A DNA stretch of 36,678 bases from Candidatus Poseidoniaceae archaeon (GTDB lineage: Archaea; Thermoplasmatota; Poseidoniia; Poseidoniales; Poseidoniaceae), in assembly GCA_030747785.1 (NCBI GenBank), contig JASLKC010000053.1, positions 1 to 36,678 of the forward strand. Direction: 5' to 3'. The translations under genes and the position numbers were made by a program. Of the stretch, positions 7,782-15,882 are shown piece after piece (position 1 is the stretch's first letter; the number at the start of each line of letters is the position of its first letter). The notes under the pieces are model-generated. The model was not told the origin of the DNA and did not search any database. It worked only from the letters and a program-made list of their open reading frames with translations.

Positions 7782-9809
7782 TCACTCTTCTTCAGAGTGT
7801 TCAGAGCGTGTAATAATTTGTGTTGGCTTAGCAGCCATAGGCTTACCATCAACAAGCCCTGAAAGGTGAATGTCCAGTGCATTTCCACCACCGGACAACT
7901 CTACTTTGATGAAGAAACGAGTGCCTTTTGATAATGTGTCGACAAATACTTCATGTCCCCGATAAAGTAAGCGTGGCTCAACCTTACTAACTTCCCAGTG
8001 TTCACCTTCTGGGGCTTCAAATCTTATTGCTGCAACTTCCCATTCCTCCTGCTGAGGGTTGAGGCCAATCAATAGAGGCCAAGCGCCATTGGTAGCCATT
8101 CTATCATCCATGACCCATACTGCGATGTCTATTCCTGAAGTATGATGCCGAAGAGTTGGTTTTCCCCATGCCGTTAGTGCTTCTTCCCATTCAAGACTAG
8201 CAACTGCACGTAGAGCGCGAGCCAAGTCTTTCTCAACAGGCTGCCCGCCTTCAAGGCGTTGGCGTAACCACTCTAGCCTATTCTTTGCTGTGGCCATCTC
8301 TGCGGCAAGGATTCGCTCGCTTCTCAAATGAACTAGAATCCATATTAGCGGGAGGAGGAATGAGAAACCAAGAGACCAACGCAACATTACTGCTGCACTT
8401 TTTACTTCATCACTCGCGGGGAACCATGGCTCTTCGCCCTCATCGATTACAATGGTGTCAACCCGAATATTCCAGTGCAGTATTTCGGATTCATTACTTG
8501 CTGCAGCAGAGCCATTTACATGCTCGATGATGATGAAGTGTGTACCTCTCCCAACAGTGAGCGACGTCTCTATATTATCCATTGAAAACGAAGCTTCATT
8601 TTCATCGAGTATTTCCCAAGTTTTTTGGTCGATGTCGAGAATTTTTACTTTCATATCCCTTACATCTCCCTCAAGTGTGAGGTCGATTAAATGGATCGAC
8701 TCGTTCCAACCAGTCGTCTCTACACGTAGAACATCAATCCAATCGCCATTCGGCAAAGTTAACTCGCCTTGTACAACCTCTCCATCCATTTCAATCAGAG
8801 GCCACGAGGAATTGTCTGAAGTAAGTCCCATTGGTATCAGTGCAGGTGATTCTCGGCCCGAATTGGCATCTGCATGACTATTTCTTTGGAGGCGACTGGT
8901 CCAATAACAATCACAATCAACGGTTATCTCAATGAGTTCAACATCAGTTTGCGAGAACACCATATCCCCTGCATGGTGAGTGCTTGATTCTCCCCACGAA
9001 CCACCTTGTAGCATTCTAATACTTGCATCTAAACTATTGTTTACATCAGATATTTCGGTGAGTGCTACAATCTCTAGTGACTGTGTTGAACTGAAGGGTG
9101 TACGTATAGGAACACGGCCAATTCCGTTTAGGAATGTGGGATAGTCAACGATTCGTGGAGAGGCGACATCGATACGATGAACAGTCATTGACCAAAGAGT
9201 ATCAGGAGATTGGCTGGTAACTGTAGCCATAATACGTCCTTCTTCAGAAATGGGAATAAATAGCGGTTCCATACCATCAATCGATGTATTAGATGCAGAT
9301 GTGATTTCACCAATTACAATTTCACTATCATTTGTTTGGAAATGAAGTTGGACATCGAGGTCTGAAGATGAACCCATCAAATTGATACGAAACATTTCAC
9401 CGGATTCTACTGGGACCGCAAAGACATCGGCGCTATCATTCGTCATGTCACCAGTCATTATTGTTGCATCACAATTTCCAATGAAGAAGTAATCTTGCGG
9501 GCATAATTGTACATTTGTCGATGCAAATACTTCTCCGGGTGCGGGTCGAAGATTTGGCAAATCTTCCATTGTAGGGAGCACGCCTTGGCAATATACTCCA
9601 TGTCCTGCGGATACAGTAGCATTACCAGCACTTATTCCAACCTCAAAGGAGGTGCCATTTGCAAGTTCAACTCCATTATTGCTAATGTTGGCTTCACCGG
9701 TGCAGTCGAGCCAAGCGCGACCATCTACGACAGCATAGGTGAATGAGTACGCACTAGCCCCTTGTGCGATAAACATCACAACCAAAATGCCGACTAATGC
9801 CCTGCGCAT
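7782..9809 (-). CDS. Large secreted single-anchor membrane protein, unknown function
   Basis: This 675-residue protein has a clear signal peptide (MRRALVGILVVMFIAQGASA). An ectodomain of about 450 residues follows, rich in Asn/Ser/Thr with many N-glycosylation-type sequons and acidic residues. One transmembrane helix lies near residues 472-495 (WSLGFSFLLPLIWILVHL). The roughly 175-residue cytoplasmic part begins with a charged helix (MATAKNRLEWLRQRLEGG) and continues as a mixed soluble domain. The middle of the ectodomain has bacterial PPC-like features (long strands, repeated FRINLMG-type segments), but I cannot assign it firmly. The folded cytoplasmic domain sets it apart from simple wall proteins and could mean sensing or tethering; that is inference. 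It ends flush against dnaJ (convergent) and is divergent from arcS across 66 bp. Confidence 0.8.
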   Translation of the reverse strand: MRRALVGILVVMFIAQGASAYSFTYAVVDGRAWLDCTGEANISNNGVELANGTSFEVGISAGNATVSAGHGVYCQGVLPTMEDLPNLRPAPGEVFASTNVQLCPQDYFFIGNCDATIMTGDMTNDSADVFAVPVESGEMFRINLMGSSSDLDVQLHFQTNDSEIVIGEITSASNTSIDGMEPLFIPISEEGRIMATVTSQSPDTLWSMTVHRIDVASPRIVDYPTFLNGIGRVPIRTPFSSTQSLEIVALTEISDVNNSLDASIRMLQGGSWGESSTHHAGDMVFSQTDVELIEITVDCDCYWTSRLQRNSHADANSGRESPALIPMGLTSDNSSWPLIEMDGEVVQGELTLPNGDWIDVLRVETTGWNESIHLIDLTLEGDVRDMKVKILDIDQKTWEILDENEASFSMDNIETSLTVGRGTHFIIIEHVNGSAAASNESEILHWNIRVDTIVIDEGEEPWFPASDEVKSAAVMLRWSLGFSFLLPLIWILVHLRSERILAAEMATAKNRLEWLRQRLEGGQPVEKDLARALRAVASLEWEEALTAWGKPTLRHHTSGIDIAVWVMDDRMATNGAWPLLIGLNPQQEEWEVAAIRFEAPEGEHWEVSKVEPRLLYRGHEVFVDTLSKGTRFFIKVELSGGGNALDIHLSGLVDGKPMAAKPTQIITRSEHSEEE

Positions 9810-9875
9810 GTCAGACTCTCGTGCACTTCTCCTCCTTCAAATCATTCAAGACAGGCGCACACACGGGCATGATAC

Positions 9876-11618
9876 ATGCAGGCGCTAGGACGTTCCGTAA
9901 TAGCACGTCAAAGGATGGCGCGCCTATGGGGCCTAGGTGATCGCAGCGAACCATCTTCCTTCACTCCAGGATTAGTATTGATGGATGGTGATGATGCTCC
10001 GGTTTCTATTGCTCCGTTCACTACTTCGAAGGATGAAGGGATTCCTGCAATAATCAAACTCGAAGCCAGAGCAGCTTTTGCTCCATGGGAAGGCTCAGAA
10101 TTATCTCCAATGCTCAGCGCTTCTATCGGGCATGTACTTCCGCCCTCTTTAGATGAGGCTGATGCAGGAGAATCTGCTGACAAGGGACTACTATTGCCTG
10201 TTTCTTGGCAGGCTATGTGTCATGATCAAGAACTCGCTGAAACTGAGATTCAGCCTCATGTAGTAGTATTGACAGATGCTCTTCAATTAGCAGGTCGTCC
10301 AGGACGTCTTGTTGAAGCAATCGATGTAATCAAGCGTAGATTTCCTGGTGCTCTATTGTGGTGCCCAGGGATTGGTGGGCCGGATAATTGTGCAGTATAT
10401 TCATGGTTTGGAGTCGACCTATTCGACACTACACGCTCTCAACAAGCCGAGGCATTTGGAGCTGTATTATCTGGCGAAGGTCCACGGTTGAATGAACCTA
10501 CAGTCGAAGATGATGTAGACCATTGGTCTCTAGCAATTGCCGAGGTGCGCAGAGCGATTAGGGATGGTAATCTCCGGGAATTAGCAATGAAAAAATCGCT
10601 CTCTAGCCCGCGTTTAGTTGAGCATATGAGGCGACATGACCAATTAATGTCACAAAAGAATGGCTTTCTCAATCAAATCGTGTCTGAAGGTACAACCTTG
10701 AGGATTCACTCTAGCGATTCCCACGATGACCCAATCATCACCGATTGGGTTCGATTCATGACAGAGTCTTACTCCCGGCCGGAAGGAGTAGATGATGTGC
10801 TGATACTATTGCCGTGCTCAGCAAGAAAACCATATTCATTTTCGCGTTCACATAGATCATTTAGACGAGCGCTTGGACACAATGCTGCCCATGAAGTGAT
10901 GGTAACTTCACCTCTTGGGCTTGTGCCAAGAGACTTGGAAGAATGTTGGCCTGCTGGACATTATGATATTCCCGTAACCGGTAATTGGGGCGATGATGAA
11001 CTGAAGCGTGTTCGGACAATGCTTGATGCACTTGTGAGCAATAACGGCTATCGGGTAATTATCAACCACAGTGGTATGGAATATCAAAACACCTCATGTG
11101 AAATTATTGAGACCAGACAAGGCGATTCAGCAACATATCATGATTCATTGAATAGATTAGGAGAAGCAGTACTCAACCATGTGCGCATCAAGAGGCGTCG
11201 TGGCGAAGAAGTCAATATCGCTAATTTCCGTTCTGTAGCTAGATTTCATAACCTCAACGACAATTGGCTTGAAGGAGTCAATATAGGGGGACGCTTCCCC
11301 AGATGGAAGATAAATCTCAATGGCGAACAAATCGCAATGTGGGCGCCTGACAGAGGCGGATTTTCATTAGCAAAGGCTTCGATACCGCTCCTCGATAAGC
11401 ATGATTCCTTGCCTCGGGTCCACCTCAAGTCGGATATCAAGTGGAAGGGAGACCTCAACTTGTCCATTCTAAAATCATGGCCTGAAACCATACGAGCCGG
11501 TCAGGATTTATTGGTGATGCAAGACGACGCAGTTGTTGGAATCGGACGTGCAACAGCTCCTGCTTGGGAGTGGTCTGCAACACCGGGTAGGCTTGGAAAG
11601 ATGCATCAAAGGCTGTGA
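9876..11618 (+). CDS. arcS: Archaeosine synthase ArcS (TgtA2-like)
   Basis: This 580-residue protein is related to archaeal tRNA-guanine transglycosylase but lacks a full TGT active site. The hallmark is PCSARKPYSFSRSH, with Cys314 (LLPCSARKPY), the conserved motif of ArcS. A C-terminal PUA-type RNA-binding domain follows (about residues 500-580, with IRAGQDLLVMQDDAVVGIGRA). ArcS acts after TgtA has put preQ0 at tRNA position 15 and takes part in converting it to archaeosine. The N-terminal half keeps a degenerate TGT-like barrel (LVEAIDVIKRRFPGALLWCPG). It is followed by rps15 within about 75 bp on the same strand. ATG 9876 is used because the N-terminal similarity (GRSVIARQRMARLWGLG) begins just after it. 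Confidence 0.88.
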   Translation: MQALGRSVIARQRMARLWGLGDRSEPSSFTPGLVLMDGDDAPVSIAPFTTSKDEGIPAIIKLEARAAFAPWEGSELSPMLSASIGHVLPPSLDEADAGESADKGLLLPVSWQAMCHDQELAETEIQPHVVVLTDALQLAGRPGRLVEAIDVIKRRFPGALLWCPGIGGPDNCAVYSWFGVDLFDTTRSQQAEAFGAVLSGEGPRLNEPTVEDDVDHWSLAIAEVRRAIRDGNLRELAMKKSLSSPRLVEHMRRHDQLMSQKNGFLNQIVSEGTTLRIHSSDSHDDPIITDWVRFMTESYSRPEGVDDVLILLPCSARKPYSFSRSHRSFRRALGHNAAHEVMVTSPLGLVPRDLEECWPAGHYDIPVTGNWGDDELKRVRTMLDALVSNNGYRVIINHSGMEYQNTSCEIIETRQGDSATYHDSLNRLGEAVLNHVRIKRRRGEEVNIANFRSVARFHNLNDNWLEGVNIGGRFPRWKINLNGEQIAMWAPDRGGFSLAKASIPLLDKHDSLPRVHLKSDIKWKGDLNLSILKSWPETIRAGQDLLVMQDDAVVGIGRATAPAWEWSATPGRLGKMHQRL

Positions 11619-11691
11619 TTCCCCGTAGGGGAGATGGCCGCAGCGGTTAAGAATGGGTTACAGGTCGGCGAAATGCTCGGAGGTATCTCAC

Positions 11692-12147
11692 ATGGCACGA
11701 ATGTACGCTGGCAGCAAGGGTAAGTCTGGTTCCACAAAGCCACACACAGGTGTAGCACCAGAGTGGTCCAACACAGATGTATCCGCTATCAATTCCCTAA
11801 TCATCGAACTCGGTAAATCAGGGCACACCAGCGCACAGATTGGTACTATCCTTCGTGACCAACACGCAGTTCCCGATGTCCGAACCGTTCTGGGCAAGAG
11901 AGTTTCCGCAATCCTCTTGGAGAACGAAATTGGTGGTTCTTACCCTGAAGACATGATGAATCTCATGCGCAAGGCAGTTACCATCATTGAGCACCTTGGA
12001 ACCAATCGTAAGGATTTGCATAACAAGCGTGCCCTTGAATTGATTGAAGCAAAAATTCGCAGACTCGCAAAGTACTACATCTCCGAGGGTCGTTTAGACT
12101 CCGAATGGAAGTACAAGCGTGACCAACTCCGCCTGATGGTAGAGTGA
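11692..12147 (+). CDS. rps15: 30S ribosomal protein uS15
   Basis: This 151-residue protein is the archaeal/eukaryotic form of S15, with the typical N-terminal extension MARMYAGSKGKSGS and the S15 helical core in the C-terminal half (MRKAVTIIEHLGTNRKDLHNKR, then LIEAKIRRLAKYYISEG). S15 binds the central domain of 16S rRNA early in small-subunit assembly. ATG 11692 is firmly supported by GGAGGT at 11679-11684, seven bases upstream. The same frame opens 13 codons earlier, without a ribosome site. The next gene, 54 bp downstream on the same strand, is a RecJ/Cdc45-like protein. The rps15-recJ order is common in euryarchaea. Confidence 0.95.
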   Translation: MARMYAGSKGKSGSTKPHTGVAPEWSNTDVSAINSLIIELGKSGHTSAQIGTILRDQHAVPDVRTVLGKRVSAILLENEIGGSYPEDMMNLMRKAVTIIEHLGTNRKDLHNKRALELIEAKIRRLAKYYISEGRLDSEWKYKRDQLRLMVE

Positions 12148-12201
12148 TGGTTCCGCACAACTTGATGAACTACCGGCCGCGAGTGGTCGGATGGTGAGTG
12201 G

Positions 12202-13095
12202 ATGCACGACCTGCTTCAGACATCCTTATTTCTGGACCTCAAAGAAGGTCTGCTCGCCATTGTCAATCGTATCAAAGAGGCAGAAATCATCCAAATCGTT
12301 TCTCCAGCCGATATGGAAGGCGTACTCGCCCTTTCCCAATTAGAAGCCGCATTATTGGATGTATCAATTCCTTATCGCCGACGCTTACAACCACCGCGAA
12401 GGCATGTGCCAAGAGATGAGGTTCCACCATTGCCTGAAGGAGATGGATTGACAATCCATCTCGATCCATTCGAGGAGGCACAAAATTCCATGCTGATGGA
12501 AGATGGTGTCATCCATATACATCCTCTTCAGGTTGAAGTGGAATCTGAATCTTCAACACGCTCACACCATGGAGCAGTGGATTGTGTAGCGATTTGTGGG
12601 ACAATTGCAGCGATAATTGCCCCAGATGGTGCACGTGTAAGGAAGCAACGAGCAATGGTATTAGCAGGTACTTGGCTCTCAAATAGAATGGAATCAAATT
12701 ACGACCCAGTAATGTTGCTATTACGTGATCATTTAGATTCTGAAGGTTCGATTGATGTCCGGACTTTACCGGAGGTCCCTTCACCAGCACCAAACATGAT
12801 TCCTGGCCTTTCAGCTGGTATGCTGAAGCGGTTGCGCCGAAGTTGGCCAGGTATGGACTTTGAAGAGAGGTCAGGCGCAATTAGTGAATTGGTCTTGCCT
12901 TGCCTAAAGGAAGAGGGATTGTCTACAATGCGTGTCGAGGAGTTAATCTGGCACCGAGCAATTGTTCCTGGGCATGATGTTGACATTGCTAGTCAATTGC
13001 ATGTTGCACTTGAAGGATGGCCTGAAGATTCTGATGCATCTAGAGTTCATGCCAGTGTGATTGCTGATAACCTAATCAAACAAGGTCATCTTTAA
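12202..13095 (+). CDS. Degenerate DHH/RecJ-Cdc45-like protein
   Basis: This protein has 297 residues. Its start resembles the first motif of the DHH phosphoesterase fold (VNRIKEAEIIQIVSPADMEGVLALSQLEAALLD), where active RecJ/GAN proteins have a hydrophobic strand, then D-x-D-G. Here the place reads SPADMEGV, and no DHH motif is visible later, so metal-dependent nuclease activity is unlikely. The middle carries a second strand-loop (VDCVAICGTIAAII) and the C-terminal 100 residues are helical. The position directly after rps15 matches the archaeal recJ/GAN locus. An inactive RecJ homologue in archaea would be a Cdc45-type replisome subunit that binds MCM and GINS. That assignment is inference from context and weak motif likeness. 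The 3' end overlaps the convergent gene by 4 bp. Confidence 0.6.
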   Translation: MHDLLQTSLFLDLKEGLLAIVNRIKEAEIIQIVSPADMEGVLALSQLEAALLDVSIPYRRRLQPPRRHVPRDEVPPLPEGDGLTIHLDPFEEAQNSMLMEDGVIHIHPLQVEVESESSTRSHHGAVDCVAICGTIAAIIAPDGARVRKQRAMVLAGTWLSNRMESNYDPVMLLLRDHLDSEGSIDVRTLPEVPSPAPNMIPGLSAGMLKRLRRSWPGMDFEERSGAISELVLPCLKEEGLSTMRVEELIWHRAIVPGHDVDIASQLHVALEGWPEDSDASRVHASVIADNLIKQGHL

Positions 13096-15128
13096 TCCAC
13101 AATTTTGAGGACTCTTCCACATCCTCCGCATGGCATTCTAAATGGGCGAGTATCAGTAGTTACCGGATTTACAGTACTGCAGGCAGGGCAATCAATCATT
13201 GGGAAGGTAGGCAGATTTTCTCCAGGAACTTTGCGCCGTTTTGGACTGGCGAAAGCGGTAATTATCCACATTATCACCGTACTACAGGCAATCGCCCCTA
13301 CAGTGAATGGCGGGTAAGAGTACCATAGGGTTATCAAAACAAATGGCACAAGTACCAATTCTATCCACAACGCATTTCGACGCTTATCCTTTGTAATGGT
13401 GAGTGCAAACCAGAAACCACTACCAAGGAGAATTAGAGTAAGTAGATTCAGTGATAGCGGTGCGTTGAGAATATTTGTTGAAGGCAATGCCGTCAGACTA
13501 AATGTTGTAGAGGGGTCAATTCCCCTCTGACTAATTTCAATTGATTCCCCGCTTAGTCCCCTTCGGTGCTTAAGAGATGATTCGAAACTGTCATCATCCG
13601 TTCTCAGTTCTGCACCTGTGAGGCTGGACATCAAATCGGTATCAATCTGAATCATGAGATCAAAACTCGACCAGATAGGAGTCGCCTGTGGTATCAGGAA
13701 ATGCCGCAAGAGAGTATTGACGCTATCTTTTTCGGCAATTTCCTTTGTTTTTATTGTGAGAGTTAGTGGGTGTGGAGTGACTTTGTATTCTTTATGTAAA
13801 TCAATTTCGAAAGAGAGTTCGATTAAATCAGTAACATCATTGCCAAGCAATTCTTCCAATTCAATGGCCATTCCATCATTCATGTAAGTCATTGCTAGGT
13901 TGACCATTTGATGTTCAAATTCGTTAATTTCTACTTCATCGACGACTCGATTTCGGCGCAGGTCATCATCGACAGCCCCGGCGCGGAATATTCTCAGGGG
14001 TTGAGATAATGCAGGGTCCTCATTGCCGATGTTATCAAAGCCCCAACGCATCCAATATGCAATTTCCCCATCAATACTGAGGGTAGTCACCCTATCGATA
14101 ACCATCTTATCTTTTTCTTCATACACATCCATCGTAATTTGGACTGCAAGAGGAGAGCCACCACCATCCGATCTCAGTGGTTCTTCATCAGGATAGAATA
14201 CACCGCCTCCTCCAGAACCATCATCTTGTGGATAAATTGTGAATTCCGCTGTTCCCGACATTGTTGGTGTTCCTGATTGAATTTGAATCGATGCTTCAAT
14301 CGTGATATTTTGTTCTCCACCAGTTGCTGCAGTCCAAGTCCATGTGAGACGAACATATTCGCCACTCCTTGTCTGAATTGGATCGCCATTCAATGCAGCA
14401 TTATTAATTCGCATTTCGAGGCTGTTTGCATATGCTCCAACCGATGTCCCCCATGGTGATGCAATCACCAGAGAGATATGGGTGTCTAATCCCTCAACCA
14501 CTGGTTCCTCAATAGTCAAATCAACAAGCGGTATATTGGCATTGATACTACTGTCATCATCGGCTGTTCCCCATCTGAAGAACAATCCAGCATCGCCGCT
14601 AGGTACGCTGAATACGACTGTTTGAGCCTTCAGTGTAACAGTAATACTGCTTGAGCCTGAAATAGAACCTGAATCTACGGGTATGGATATTGAAAGAACA
14701 CTAGACCCTGCTGGAAGAAATGAGTTACTTGCATCGGTAGTGCCAGTATGAGTTTCTCCACCAATCATGACTTCGACCGAGGCGTTGATTTGGGCTCCAC
14801 CGGCATTTTTGACTTCATATTGAATGTCAAATTCCCAAGTTGATGAGGGAAATTCCCCTGGCCACGCTGGAGAAATACTCCATTCTGCAAGCATTTGTTC
14901 CTGAGCAACAGCGTCGGTAATTGCAACTTCTTCTGCCTCAGAACCTAACTCAGCATCAAATGGCGTCATCATCCCTGCATTTGCTGGTCCAAGTAGATGG
15001 AGTTCTATCGCATTTGAATCACAGCAAACAGTTTGCGATTCTGCACTTACAGTGTCCATCGGTAAAGAGGATAACAGCAAGATAAGGCAGAGTATGATTG
15101 GCTGTATGAGGCGCATATACTTACTCAC
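13092..15128 (-). CDS. Secreted multi-domain membrane protein with C-terminal zinc ribbon
   Basis: This 678-residue protein starts with a signal peptide (LIQPIILCLILLLSSLPMDTVSA; the first or fifth codon could be the start). An ectodomain of about 520 residues follows, with at least two Ig-like/CARDB-like beta domains (SSTWEFDIQYEVKNAGGAQI, TWTWTAATGGEQNITIEASI). Around residues 560-640 there are about three hydrophobic segments. The last 32 residues are a zinc ribbon, C-x2-C-x17-C-x2-C, ending GGCGRVLKIVD, which should lie in the cytoplasm. I do not recognise the family as a whole. The outside-binding, inside-ribbon design recurs in this window and could pass contact information inward, but that is inference. 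It lies downstream of the 116-residue gene on the same strand. Confidence 0.78.
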   Translation of the reverse strand: MSKYMRLIQPIILCLILLLSSLPMDTVSAESQTVCCDSNAIELHLLGPANAGMMTPFDAELGSEAEEVAITDAVAQEQMLAEWSISPAWPGEFPSSTWEFDIQYEVKNAGGAQINASVEVMIGGETHTGTTDASNSFLPAGSSVLSISIPVDSGSISGSSSITVTLKAQTVVFSVPSGDAGLFFRWGTADDDSSINANIPLVDLTIEEPVVEGLDTHISLVIASPWGTSVGAYANSLEMRINNAALNGDPIQTRSGEYVRLTWTWTAATGGEQNITIEASIQIQSGTPTMSGTAEFTIYPQDDGSGGGGVFYPDEEPLRSDGGGSPLAVQITMDVYEEKDKMVIDRVTTLSIDGEIAYWMRWGFDNIGNEDPALSQPLRIFRAGAVDDDLRRNRVVDEVEINEFEHQMVNLAMTYMNDGMAIELEELLGNDVTDLIELSFEIDLHKEYKVTPHPLTLTIKTKEIAEKDSVNTLLRHFLIPQATPIWSSFDLMIQIDTDLMSSLTGAELRTDDDSFESSLKHRRGLSGESIEISQRGIDPSTTFSLTALPSTNILNAPLSLNLLTLILLGSGFWFALTITKDKRRNALWIELVLVPFVLITLWYSYPPFTVGAIACSTVIMWIITAFASPKRRKVPGENLPTFPMIDCPACSTVNPVTTDTRPFRMPCGGCGRVLKIVD

Positions 15129-15144
15129 CTGAAGAACTGTGTCG

Positions 15145-15177
15145 CTAATGCCCTATTCAACACTGTGGGCACATTAG
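15145..15177. repeat. Inverted repeat between two minus-strand genes
   Basis: CTAATG-CCC at 15145-15153 pairs with GGGCACATTAG at 15167-15177, leaving a two-base bulge and a 13-base loop. It sits in the 61 bp between the 116-residue gene and the large zinc-ribbon protein gene, and could end the first transcript or regulate the second. Confidence 0.4.
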
Positions 15178-15189
15178 TCCCAAAAATGC

Positions 15190-15540
15190 TCAAAGAGCCT
15201 TCTCTAGCAATGTGCCGAGTTCCTTCTCAAATAATCCGACAAGGGCTTCTCCGACCTCACCCTGGAGGTCATCTGGTAACATCCTCAGGCCAAGTCTTGC
15301 TGCGGCTCGACTTGCTTTCAATTCAGCATAAACGGAGCGAGCCTTTGCTTGGAAATAGTATGATACCGCTTCCTTGATTTCAGCCTTGAGTTCTTCATCG
15401 GCATCGACCTTTGCACGAATATGGTTCTTTAGTTCATCCTTGACTAAATCTCTGAAGGCTTCTAGGACTAAATCTTCAGTTGCCATCAGGTCTTTGACCT
15501 GAGCACCGAGGTTTCCAGTGAGAAGACGTTCAATCGCCAT
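15190..15540 (-). CDS. Small helical protein, unknown function
   Basis: This 116-residue protein is almost entirely alpha-helical by composition, rich in Ala, Glu, Lys and Leu (VLEAFRDLVKDELKNHIRAK, DADEELKAEIKEAVSYYFQA). It has no cysteines, membrane segment or recognisable catalytic motif. The ATG at 15540 gives a compact start. The gene is 61 bp upstream of the large zinc-ribbon membrane protein on the same strand and divergent from the small CBS-like gene. The heptad-like charge pattern suggests self-association or a coiled-coil bundle. I do not recognise a named family, and a cytosolic structural or binding role is only a guess. Confidence 0.7.
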   Translation of the reverse strand: MAIERLLTGNLGAQVKDLMATEDLVLEAFRDLVKDELKNHIRAKVDADEELKAEIKEAVSYYFQAKARSVYAELKASRAAARLGLRMLPDDLQGEVGEALVGLFEKELGTLLEKAL

Positions 15541-15615
15541 AATTTCCGGTTGCGGTCACCACTCTTGAACCCATCTGTGGCGAGGATTCATCAACCAGAG
15601 CGGTCAGTCACAGTC

Positions 15616-15882
15616 ATGGAGTTCTCTTCGATTGGTGCTGAAGATTCAATCGAAGAGGCTCGTTCACGTTTGGAATCGTGCGATGCTCTTGTCGTATGGG
15701 GTGCAGAAATAATGATTGGAATAATGACAAAGGAACATCTTGAACGAAAGGGTTCTTGCGGGCAAGTTTGCGAACTTGATATCTTGATAGATCCTGACCC
15801 AGCAAAGGCAGCAGCATGGCGTCCAGCATACATTATCATCACCGAAGACGGCGAACCGGTAATTCTCAGTCGTGGACCATGA
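15616..15882 (+). CDS. Small single-CBS-repeat-like protein
   Basis: This protein has 88 residues from ATG 15616. The frame opens at 15550, but the extra 22 residues look random and would crowd the divergent promoter. DSIEEARSRLESCDALVVWGAEIMIGIMTKEHL follows the pattern of one CBS repeat (helix, short strand, strand, GI(V/M)T-x-x-H/D-L). CBS repeats normally come in pairs and bind adenosine nucleotides, so this protein would have to dimerise to form a site. Two cysteines (GSCGQVCELD) follow. Its last 17 bases overlap the convergent gltX gene. Coding is likely but the family call is tentative. Confidence 0.6.
   Translation: MEFSSIGAEDSIEEARSRLESCDALVVWGAEIMIGIMTKEHLERKGSCGQVCELDILIDPDPAKAAAWRPAYIIITEDGEPVILSRGP

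Noticed and set aside
11631-11690. A tRNA-like string (GATGGCCGCAGCGGTTAAGA) before rps15, recalling the D-arm of tRNA-Leu or tRNA-Ser
   Set aside because: There is no T-arm GGTTC-type sequence, no acceptor stem pairing and no CCA-proximal match before the rps15 start. It is likely chance in the rps15 leader.
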